Assembly: GCA_934645275.1 (NCBI GenBank)
Contig: CAKUDW010000155.1
Coordinates: 1 to 5,269, forward strand
Direction of reading: 5' to 3'
Length of the DNA stretch: 5,269 nucleotides
Origin: an uncultured Clostridia bacterium
Lineage (GTDB): Bacteria > Bacillota_A > Clostridia > Christensenellales > Aristaeellaceae
Shown: positions 1 through 5,269 of the stretch, in pieces
How positions within the stretch are numbered: position 1 is the stretch's first letter
How the letters are laid out: every line of letters begins with the position of its first letter
Made by a program: the position numbers and the translations under genes
The notes under the pieces: model-generated
The model's input: only the letters and a program-made list of their open reading frames with translations
Database searches by the model: none
Told to the model about the DNA's origin: nothing

Positions 1-1
1 G

Positions 2-973
2 TCGCTGCTGGGTGGCAGTGGTGTAGACGGCTGCATTCATCGCGCAGCAGGGCCGGAGCTGCTGGCAGAATGCGAAACGCTCCACGGCTGTAAAACCGGG
101 AGTGCAAAAGTCACGAAGGGGTATAAGCTGCCCTGCAAGTATGTCATTCATGCAGTCGGTCCGCGCTGGTATGATGGGCGGCGCGGCGAGCATGAATTGC
201 TGGTTTCCTGTTATCAGACTTCGCTCATGCTGGCGAAAGAATATGGTTGCGAGTCGGTTGCATTCCCGTTGATTTCCTCCGGTATTTTCGGCTACCCCAA
301 GGATCAGGCGCTCAAGGTTGCGATTAATACCATTAGCAGCTTCCTTCTCGAAAATGAGATGAAGGTTTACATCGTCATCTTTGACCGAAAAGCCTATCAG
401 CTCAGCGGCAAGCTGTTTGCCGATATCGCGGCGTACATAGATGACCGATATGTGAATGAACATACCGATGATTGTTCCGAGCGACTGCGTAGAATGAATG
501 CCTTTCGAATGGAAGATCAGATGCCTTGCGAGTCATCCGCTTGTGAAGATGCAATCGAAAAGCGCGTGCATCCAGCCTCGGCGGCAGCTGCCTGCCCAAA
601 GACGGCAACTCTTGATGATGCGCTGGGACAGATCGACGAGAGCTTTTCAGAGATGTTGTTGCGGAAGATCGATGAAATCGGCATAACAGACGCGCAGTGC
701 TACAAGAGGGCAAATATTGACCGGAAGCTCTTCTCGAAGATTCGCTCGGACAAGTTCTACAAACCTTCTAAAACGACTGTGATTGCTTTTGCCATTGCCC
801 TTGAGCTGCCGCTTGTGGAAATGAAGGATATGCTCATGAAGGCGGGCTTTGCGCTCTCCCACGCTAACAAGTTTGACATCATCGTGGAGTATTTCGTGGA
901 GCAAGGGAACTATAACGTCTTTGAAATCAACGAGGCTTTGTTTGCCTTTGACCAAAATCTGATCGGCGCGTAA
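2..973 (+). CDS. Macro-domain ADP-ribose-binding protein with C-terminal helix-turn-helix (5' end cut by window edge)
   Basis: The frame is open to the left edge: 323 residues are visible and the true start lies outside. The TTG at 197 is internal to the macro domain and is not the start. Numbering from the first visible codon, residues 1-18 ([10 protein letters not shown] then IHRAAGP) are the ADP-ribose-binding loop of macro domains, KYVIHAVGP is the next core strand, and GIFGYP at 94-99 is the second phosphate-binding loop. The usual NAAN motif just upstream is off the edge. Residues about 155-205 form a variable, Ala-rich linker. Residues about 215-287 resemble a Cro/C1-type helix-turn-helix ([15 protein letters not shown], then [16 protein letters not shown]), followed by a conserved-looking tail. 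Macro domains bind or hydrolyse ADP-ribose adducts; the helix-turn-helix suggests DNA binding, possibly regulation. This is inference. It is co-oriented with the vWA remnant and the ADP-ribosylglycohydrolase, which supports an ADP-ribose role. Confidence 0.9.
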   Translation, partial: SLLGGSGVDGCIHRAAGPELLAECETLHGCKTGSAKVTKGYKLPCKYVIHAVGPRWYDGRRGEHELLVSCYQTSLMLAKEYGCESVAFPLISSGIFGYPKDQALKVAINTISSFLLENEMKVYIVIFDRKAYQLSGKLFADIAAYIDDRYVNEHTDDCSERLRRMNAFRMEDQMPCESSACEDAIEKRVHPASAAAACPKTATLDDALGQIDESFSEMLLRKIDEIGITDAQCYKRANIDRKLFSKIRSDKFYKPSKTTVIAFAIALELPLVEMKDMLMKAGFALSHANKFDIIVEYFVEQGNYNVFEINEALFAFDQNLIGA

Positions 974-977
974 AAAT

Positions 978-994
978 GTCGCTTTGAAAGCGAC
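978..994 (+). other. Small stem-loop just after the macro gene stop
   Basis: GTCGCTT (978-984) and AAGCGAC (988-994) form a 7-bp stem with a TGA loop, 4 nt after the TAA stop. No T-run follows, so it is a poor intrinsic terminator. It may protect the mRNA 3' end or partly attenuate read-through. Its function is not established from sequence. Confidence 0.35.
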
Positions 995-1000
995 CAATGC

Positions 1001-1043
1001 CCTCCTGCGATTTGCTACCCTAAATATAACAAATTGCAGGAGG
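1001..1043 (+). promoter_or_regulatory. Stem-loop that sequesters the ribosome binding site of the vWA remnant
   Basis: CCTCCTGCGATTTG (1001-1014) can pair along all 14 bases with CAAATTGCAGGAGG (1030-1043), with a single G-U wobble and a 15-nt A/T-rich loop. The right arm contains the full AGGAGG (1038-1043), 7 nt before the ATG at 1051, so in folded RNA the ribosome binding site would be buried. The left arm's CCTCCT is itself an anti-Shine-Dalgarno sequence. No T-run follows, so this is not an intrinsic terminator. The pairing is seen directly; a regulatory role, or use of the DNA palindrome as a binding site for the macro/helix-turn-helix protein, is inference. Confidence 0.6.
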
Positions 1044-1050
1044 TGGTTTT

Positions 1051-1218
1051 ATGAAACATATGACGGAACTGGTTTTCATCCTTGAATGCAACGGCCCTAT
1101 GGCGGGGCTGGGAGCGGACAGCATCGGTAAGGTCGCGTGCAGCGTCCGCGCGGCAAGATTGCTCAGTGCTGAATGGAAGCGCCTCATCGACGAGGATGTG
1201 CAGAAGCGGGGGAGATGA
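1051..1218 (+). pseudogene. Internally deleted vWA-domain protein (55-residue remnant)
   Basis: The ATG at 1051 follows AGGAGG by 7 nt and opens a 55-codon frame ending in TGA at 1216-1218. The first 26 residues (MTELVFILECNGPMAGL, then GADSIG) match the start of small bacterial vWA proteins, where the usual text is close to TELVFILDRSGSMSGLE.DTIG. The metal-binding DxSxS motif is ruined: Asp is Glu and both Ser are lost (ECNGP). The last part (SAEWKRLIDEDVQKRG) resembles the C-terminus of the same family, which normally lies about 150-200 residues later. The middle is absent and the junction, around residues 26-30, stays in frame. A vWA metal-dependent adhesion function cannot survive. The reading frame, ribosome binding site and overlap with the next gene are kept, so it may still be translated as a short coupling peptide. 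Family assignment rests on recalled family patterns, not on a search. Confidence 0.7.
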
Positions 1219-1223
1219 TAAGT

Positions 1224-2018
1224 ATGTACGGAGCGATTTTAGGTGATATCGTAGGCAGCCCCTATGAATTCGACCACAACAACTATAAGGCCAAAAACTT
1301 TCCGCTGTTCAGCCGGCGTTCCGAATTCACCGATGACACGGTGATGACATTGGCCGTGGCAAAAGCCCTGATGAATACCTGCGGACAGGATGACGCCGTC
1401 ATCAAGGCGGCATTGGTGCGGGAGATGCAGCGGCTGGGGCGCGCCTATCCTGACAGGGGCTATGGCGCGCGGTTTGGCAGTTGGCTGCACGAGGACGATC
1501 CGCGGCCCTATAACAGCTATGGCAATGGCAGCGCCATGCGGGTGTCTCCCGCGGCTTGGCTGGCAGAAAATATGACAGAGGTACTGCATCTGGCACGGCT
1601 CACCGCCGAGGTGACGCACGACCACCTGGAGGGCATTAAGGGCGCGCAGGCGACCGCCGCAGCCATCTTTCTCGCGCGCACCGGCTATAGTAAGGTGAAC
1701 ATCAAGGCACAGGTGGAGCACGAGTTTGGTTATAATCTCAGCCGTACCTGCGATGAGATCCGTCCTGTATACCGCCATGTGGAAAGTTGTCAGGAGACCG
1801 TACCACAAGCAATCATTGCTTTTCTGGAAAGTGCGGGCTTTGAGGACGCTCTCCGCACGGCGGTATCCCTCGGCGGCGACAGCGACACGCTGGCCGCTAT
1901 CACCGGCAGCATCGCCGAGGCGTTTTACGGTGTATCGGAGGAGCTGAAGCAGGAGTGCCGCCAACGGCTGACGCCGGAACTGGCGGGAATATTGCAAAAG
2001 TGGGAGAATATGGTCTAA
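1224..2018 (+). CDS. ADP-ribosylglycohydrolase family protein (DraG/ARH fold)
   Basis: This is a complete 264-residue protein, a normal length for the family. It should hydrolyse ADP-ribose from modified proteins or small molecules, using a two-metal (usually Mg) centre in the cytoplasm. Visible motifs, in order, are MYGAILGDIVGSPYEF at 1-16, FTDDT at 35-39 (metal ligands), YGNGSAMR at 99-106, THDHLEG at 131-137, and GGDSDT at 217-222 (metal ligands). All key acidic residues are present, so it is predicted to be active. I chose ATG 1224 because family members start at MYGAILGD and GGGGGAG at 1208-1214 lies 9 nt upstream. An alternative ATG at 1215 overlaps the vWA remnant's stop as ATGA and adds only three residues; a far upstream ATG at 1173 lies inside the remnant and is unlikely. 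It probably shares a transcript with the macro/helix-turn-helix gene. Its substrate cannot be told from sequence. Confidence 0.93.
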   Translation: MYGAILGDIVGSPYEFDHNNYKAKNFPLFSRRSEFTDDTVMTLAVAKALMNTCGQDDAVIKAALVREMQRLGRAYPDRGYGARFGSWLHEDDPRPYNSYGNGSAMRVSPAAWLAENMTEVLHLARLTAEVTHDHLEGIKGAQATAAAIFLARTGYSKVNIKAQVEHEFGYNLSRTCDEIRPVYRHVESCQETVPQAIIAFLESAGFEDALRTAVSLGGDSDTLAAITGSIAEAFYGVSEELKQECRQRLTPELAGILQKWENMV

Positions 2019-2076
2019 TGGCGGCATATGTGGTACAAAGCTCCTTGAATAAGATGAATCAGGAAAAAGATGTGAA

Positions 2077-2406
2077 CTATTCCTTTTCCTTGATGCCGAG
2101 CAGCGGCAGGTTTACTCCCGCGTAGTGCAGGAGCAATTCGATTCGCTCCGGCTGAATGAAACCTTCTCCCTCAAAGGAGTAGATGTTCATCATCGTGCGG
2201 ATGGTTCCGTTCAGGACACACGTTCCATTTTCCAAACGTAGCCCGTGAATCGGGTTATCCGCTTTCATCAGGCTGAGAATCCCTGAAAAATGATCTTCGA
2301 AAAAATCAATCTGCAGCTTCCCGATGCGCTTCCCCAGAGAAGTGGCCAATTCCACCGCATAGCTGCTCGATTCCTGCTGGGAAAACGTATTTGTTTTGCT
2401 CGTCAT
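2077..2406 (-). CDS. Hypothetical 109-residue soluble protein
   Basis: I do not recognise the family. The ATG at 2404-2406 is preceded by a perfect AGGAGGG (2414-2420 on the plus strand, 7 nt spacing), which strongly supports a real gene. The protein has a polar Ser/Gln/Thr-rich N-terminus (residues 1-15) and then a mixed region with FFEDHFSGILSLM around 35-47, GLRLENGTCVLNGTI at 55-69 and PERIELLLHYAGV at 86-98. There is no membrane segment, signal peptide or evident metal site, and one cysteine (Cys63). It ends in a charged KEKE tail. It is the last gene of the minus-strand block, 101 nt after the 78-residue membrane protein, and converges on the ADP-ribosylglycohydrolase gene with 58 nt between the stops. 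No clear promoter of its own was found in that 101-nt gap, so it may be read from upstream. Function unknown. Confidence 0.72.
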   Translation of the reverse strand: MTSKTNTFSQQESSSYAVELATSLGKRIGKLQIDFFEDHFSGILSLMKADNPIHGLRLENGTCVLNGTIRTMMNIYSFEGEGFIQPERIELLLHYAGVNLPLLGIKEKE

Positions 2407-2507
2407 TCAACGGCCCTCCTTGCAAAACACGGTTCGTTTTAAGTGGGCATATGAAGGGGAACGGTCATGAAGTGGGTGGTACAATATGAACGCTAAAAAG
2501 GCAGTCG

Positions 2508-2744
2508 TCACTTGATCCAGCTGAAGATACCTTCTTTTTCCTCGATCTGCTGCCAGAATTCATTGAAAATCCGGCTCGTTTCCGAAATGCTGTCCAAGCT
2601 TTCCCGGATTTGCGTAAGCTCCGTTTCCGCCTGATCCAATGCGGTTTGGAGTGTCTTTTGCTGCTGGTACAGGCCGCAAGTCTGGATTCCCATCAGGATT
2701 ACCGCGATGGCGAGAATCAGCGCGATCCAGCGAAGTTCTTTCAT
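2508..2744 (-). CDS. Hypothetical small membrane protein with a coiled-coil tail (78 residues)
   Basis: The family is not recognised. I chose the ATG at 2742-2744: AGGAGG (2755-2760 on the plus strand) is 10 nt away, whereas the in-frame TTG two codons upstream is only 4 nt from it. The layout is clear. MKELRW is a short basic start, residues about 6-26 are a hydrophobic helix (IALILAIAVILMGI), and 27-70 are Gln/Glu/Leu-rich with coiled-coil character (QQQKTLQTALDQAETEL), ending FSWIK. This suggests a single-pass inner-membrane protein with a helical tail that may dimerise, similar in layout to FtsL/DivIC-type or other small bitopic proteins, but I see no specific family signature. Cys23 is not in a proper lipobox (its -1 residue is Thr). 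It lies between the oleate hydratase pseudogene (62 nt upstream, with a strong hairpin between) and the 109-residue gene. Confidence 0.75.
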   Translation of the reverse strand: MKELRWIALILAIAVILMGIQTCGLYQQQKTLQTALDQAETELTQIRESLDSISETSRIFNEFWQQIEEKEGIFSWIK

Positions 2745-2767
2745 AAACAATGCGCCTCCTGCGCAAA

Positions 2768-2799
2768 GGGCGCCCAGCGCCTTTCAGCACCGGACGCCC
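2768..2799 (-). terminator. Strong GC-rich hairpin with GAAA tetraloop after the oleate hydratase pseudogene
   Basis: Read on the minus strand, GGGCGTCCGGTGCT pairs along all 14 positions (four as G-U wobbles) with GGCGCTGGGCGCCC, closed by a GAAA tetraloop. It is flanked by AAAAG before and TTT after, and starts 7 nt past the TAA of the pseudogene. This fits an intrinsic terminator, though the T-run of three is short. The plus strand gives the mirror structure followed by CTTTTACTTATTC, so it may act in both directions. It would separate, fully or partly, the oleate hydratase transcript from the two small genes downstream. Confidence 0.7.
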
Positions 2800-2806
2800 C
2801 TTTTAC

Positions 2807-3581
2807 TTATTCTTTCGGATACTCAGAATTCAGCACGGACTCCTTGAGCGTCACGCTCTTATCCCGGCCCTGATACATGATGTAGTAGGGTGGAATGTGA
2901 TTAATCTTGTAGAGCAGCTCTTTCTCGATTTCCTTCATTTTCAGCGGGTTGATCTTTGGCAAATCCTTTGAAGTGAAATCGCCCTTGATGGCGTTGAACT
3001 TCATGATCTGCTGCTTGAAGTAGCGCATATCGTACTGCGCGGGATTGACCTCGATGATCTCCTTATCCAGCCCGCTCAGCTGATACACAGCCTCCAGCGG
3101 CGTGCGAACGGAGGTTTCCACGGTGAACACCACATCGTCCGGCACCTCGACAAACTGGCCGATGAAACCGAGATTCGTGCAGCCGTTCGGCACAACCTTG
3201 GGGCGGTCGGTGCAGGTACGGGGCATGAACTGGCTGGTGATGTAGGGCATCATGCAGGTGGAAACGTGCGCGTGCGCAAGCACCTCGTCCTTCATATCCA
3301 TGAGGTTGAAGTGATAGAGAATCTCCGTCAGGATTTCCTCGCCCGTGCATTCTGCCATGGGCTTTTTGATGTAGTTGCCGCAGCGCTCGCCGAACAGGCC
3401 GTCGCCCCACAGGCAATCCTCGTTGTTGACGCGCTGATTCGGGAAGTAGTCCTGGTCGTAGAGCATCAGGCTCATTTCCCAGCCGGAATCCTTCACCGTG
3501 ATGCAGCCGCCGACAATATGCCCTGCGATTCTCAATGCCCTCGGGCTTGCGAGGATGATACAGAAAATCATACAGCTTCAT
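2807..3581 (-). pseudogene. Second oleate hydratase (MCRA family), internally deleted and frameshifted
   Basis: The true start is the ATG at 3579-3581, with AGAGG 9 nt upstream, giving MKLYDFLYHPRKPEG then IENRRAY (22 residues). This is a typical MCRA N-terminus leading into the FAD Rossmann strand. At 3515-3521 the frame shifts. The other frame carries IVGG, the start of the FAD-binding glycine motif, and then jumps straight to CITVKDSGWEMS, which belongs well into the C-terminal half of the family. Compared with the neighbouring gene, about 330-340 residues (about 1 kb) are missing, including most of the FAD site, the RGxRE loop and the FQPxHS...RRY region. The rest (236 residues to TAA at 2807-2809) is intact and recognisable: KKPMAECTGEEI, MPYITSQFMPR, FIGQFVE, VFTVETSVRT and DLPKINPLK. 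An ATG at 3571 that could start the long frame encodes unrelated residues and is not credible. No hydratase activity is expected. Confidence 0.88.
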
Positions 3582-3604
3582 GCAAGTCTGCCTCTTTTTT
3601 GAAG

Positions 3605-5269
3605 TTACTGATTTTCCTCTCGTTCGGCGTAGTATTCCGGCACGGACGGAATGCTGTTGATCGCGTCCACGATTTGATGTAGGGTCTGGTTGATCTTCAG
3701 CGGGTTGATCTTGGGCAGGTCGCTGACCTCGATCTTGTCCTTGCCCAGCATCATCTTCATGCCCGCGTTGACCATGCGGATGTCGTACTGGCCCTGGAAC
3801 AGCGGCGTGATGGGCCGGTCCAGATGCAGCAGGCGGTAGACCGCGATCATGGCAGTACGGACAGACGTTTCAACCGTGAACACCACGTCGCCCTCCAGCT
3901 CCACGAACTGGCCAATGAAGGCAAGGTTCCTGTTGCCCGCGGGAATGACCTCCGGGCGATCCTTCAGCTTGCGCGGCATGAACTGGCTGGTGATATAGGG
4001 CATCACCACAGGAATGGCAGTGATGTGGGGCATGATCTCGTCGATCTTGTCCTCAAGGCCGCAGTAGTACAGGAACTCGCGCATAATCTCCTCGCCGGAG
4101 CACTGGGTCATGGGCTTCTTGGTGTACGTGCCGCGGTTGTTGGCGTGCAGGCCGTAGAACCACATGAACTGCACGTTTTCCGGCTGGTCGGGCGCTACGG
4201 GCTGAAGCGGCACGTTGTAGTTGATGAACCACGGCGCGTCCACGAAGGTGGAGCAGGCACCCTTGCCAGTGGGGTTGCCGGTCTTTTTGGCGAGGTATTC
4301 GAAGAACTCAGGATAGTCGCGCACGGTCACGGAGCAGGAAACGAAGTTACTCTGATCAGGGTCGAAGGCGAACTTCTCAGGATGGCCGTATTCCGGGCAC
4401 TTCTTGGCAAGGTTCTCCCATAGGGTGAAGCAACCCTTGTGCTGGGTATCGCGGTTCATGACAGGCGCTTCGGTCATACTGCCCTGGGTGGAATTCTGGG
4501 TCATGGAGCCGTTGGTGAAGAACACGAGATCGTCGTCCGCCACGGGCACGACTTCATCGCCGATGCGCAGCGCGGCCACGGTCTTGTCGCTGCCGTCGAT
4601 GCGAATGTCCATATCCGTCACCGTCGCGTCGGAAACGAACTTCACGCCGTGATCGGCCAGATATTTCTCCAGCGGGCGAATCAGGCTGTTGCACTGGTCA
4701 TACTTGGTGCGCAGGATGCCGCGCAGACTCTTGATCAGGTGCAGCTGATGCATGAAGCGCACGGCGTAGCGGCGCATTTCAATCAGGCTGTGATAGGGCT
4801 GGAAGGCCAGCATGGCGCTCCAGTAATACCAGAGCTGGCTGTGGAAGAATTCCTTGTCGAACCACTGCTCGATGGTCACGTCCTCCAGTTCCTCTTCGGG
4901 AGTCAGCATCATCTTGATCATCTGCTCCTGAATGGCGGGGGTCAGCCCCATGGTGGTTTCGTCGTGCGGCTTGAAGCCCCGCTCCCACAGGCGATGCTTG
5001 GAGTCGATCTCCCAGTTCTTGTTGCACTCGCGGGTTTCGTCCAGAACCGTGCGGCCTTCCTCATAGAGGGAGGGAATGCTGCCGAACAGATCCCACAGGC
5101 ACTCCATGTACGGCTCCAGCTCGCGCTCGCCGCGGGACACATAGCCGCCCGCCGCGCTGTCCGCCGCGTCCATGGAGCCGCCGAACACCGGCAGCTGGTC
5201 GTACACGGTGATGTTTTCGCCGGGCATCTGCGCGTCGCGCACGAGGAACGCCGCCGCGGACAGACCGGC
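3605..5269 (-). CDS. ohyA: Oleate hydratase (myosin-cross-reactive antigen family), 5' end cut by window edge
   Basis: The frame is open to the right edge: 554 residues are visible and about 30-35 are missing, consistent with the family's usual length near 590. The GTG at 5240-5242 is internal. The visible start AGLSAAAFLVRD is the end of the FAD Rossmann motif. Next come VYDQLPVFGGSMD, RGERELE at 46-52 (the family's RGGREME loop, which carries the catalytic Glu as I recall it), ECLWDLFGSIPSL, FQPYHSLIEMRRY at 156-168, MPYITSQFMPR at 423-433, FIGQFVE at 451-457, VFTVETSVRT, and DLPKINPLK near the end. The family adds water to the cis-9 double bond of oleic or linoleic acid to give 10-hydroxy fatty acids, using FAD as a structural or activating cofactor. 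Several positions differ from the common pattern (RGER for RGGR; CSTFVDAPWFIN where VTIKDSNW is usual), so substrate range could differ. Stop is TAA at 3605-3607; the pseudogene paralogue begins 23 nt later. Confidence 0.93.
   Translation of the reverse strand, partial: AGLSAAAFLVRDAQMPGENITVYDQLPVFGGSMDAADSAAGGYVSRGERELEPYMECLWDLFGSIPSLYEEGRTVLDETRECNKNWEIDSKHRLWERGFKPHDETTMGLTPAIQEQMIKMMLTPEEELEDVTIEQWFDKEFFHSQLWYYWSAMLAFQPYHSLIEMRRYAVRFMHQLHLIKSLRGILRTKYDQCNSLIRPLEKYLADHGVKFVSDATVTDMDIRIDGSDKTVAALRIGDEVVPVADDDLVFFTNGSMTQNSTQGSMTEAPVMNRDTQHKGCFTLWENLAKKCPEYGHPEKFAFDPDQSNFVSCSVTVRDYPEFFEYLAKKTGNPTGKGACSTFVDAPWFINYNVPLQPVAPDQPENVQFMWFYGLHANNRGTYTKKPMTQCSGEEIMREFLYYCGLEDKIDEIMPHITAIPVVMPYITSQFMPRKLKDRPEVIPAGNRNLAFIGQFVELEGDVVFTVETSVRTAMIAVYRLLHLDRPITPLFQGQYDIRMVNAGMKMMLGKDKIEVSDLPKINPLKINQTLHQIVDAINSIPSVPEYYAEREENQ

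Noticed and set aside
1239..2027. Long minus-strand open frame opposite the ADP-ribosylglycohydrolase gene
   Set aside because: It is an antisense shadow of a clearly conserved enzyme gene with no recognisable protein features.
2058..2094. Imperfect A/T-rich hairpin (ATCAGGAAAA with TTTTCC, a bulged T, and TGAT) between the converging genes, as a bidirectional terminator
   Set aside because: The stem is weak and A/T-rich with a bulge and a 16-nt loop, and it overlaps the end of the 109-residue gene. It is not strong enough to annotate.
2018..2125. A 35-codon plus-strand frame starting at the TAATG that overlaps the ADP-ribosylglycohydrolase stop
   Set aside because: The overlap is suggestive of coupling, but the second half runs antisense through the end of the 109-residue gene, the ribosome binding site is weak (GGGAG, 11 nt away), and I recognise no family.
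2477..2485. Plus-strand TGGTACAAT resembling an extended -10 promoter element
   Set aside because: There is no convincing -35 at the right distance, and no plus-strand gene follows; only a 9-codon frame lies downstream.
2508..2744. Lipoprotein signal in the 78-residue protein (Cys23 after the hydrophobic helix)
   Set aside because: The residues before Cys23 (Ile-Gln-Thr) do not fit a lipobox, which needs Gly, Ala or Ser directly before the cysteine.
3824..4423. Plus-strand 199-codon open frame opposite the oleate hydratase gene
   Set aside because: It is an antisense shadow in a GC-rich gene; the His/Val/Leu-rich composition is typical of such shadows.

Overview
The window looks like chromosome from a moderately GC-rich Firmicute, most likely a gut-type Clostridia. 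The reasons are strong AGGAGG-type ribosome binding sites, close gene packing, a macro domain fused to a helix-turn-helix of a type I know from Clostridia, and oleate hydratase (MCRA) genes. The genus cannot be fixed from the sequence. Two blocks of genes face each other and meet near 2020-2076. || Plus-strand block (1-2018): an ADP-ribose module. It holds (i) a macro-domain protein with a C-terminal Cro/C1-like helix-turn-helix, cut by the left edge; (ii) a 55-residue remnant of a von Willebrand factor A (vWA) protein, in which the normal start and end are joined and the middle is gone; and (iii) an intact ADP-ribosylglycohydrolase (DraG/ARH fold). Macro and ARH proteins both remove or process ADP-ribose, so the block probably reverses or senses ADP-ribosylation, with the helix-turn-helix as a possible DNA-binding output. 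Between (i) and (ii) lies a 14-bp stem-loop whose right arm contains the AGGAGG ribosome binding site of the vWA remnant. || Minus-strand block (5269 down to 2077): a large oleate hydratase gene cut by the right edge; 23 nt downstream a second, diverged oleate hydratase that is a pseudogene (about 1 kb missing internally plus a frameshift); a strong GC-rich hairpin with a GAAA tetraloop; a 78-residue single-pass membrane/coiled-coil protein; and a 109-residue soluble protein of unknown family. Oleate hydratases are FAD proteins that add water to cis-9 double bonds of unsaturated fatty acids, often viewed as detoxification of host or dietary fatty acids. || The most notable points are two independent 'start joined to end' gene collapses within 2.5 kb, the hairpin that buries a ribosome binding site, and the two unrecognised small genes behind the oleate hydratases. 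No RNA genes, CRISPR arrays, insertion sequences or attachment sites were seen, and there is no gene-free stretch above 300 bases.
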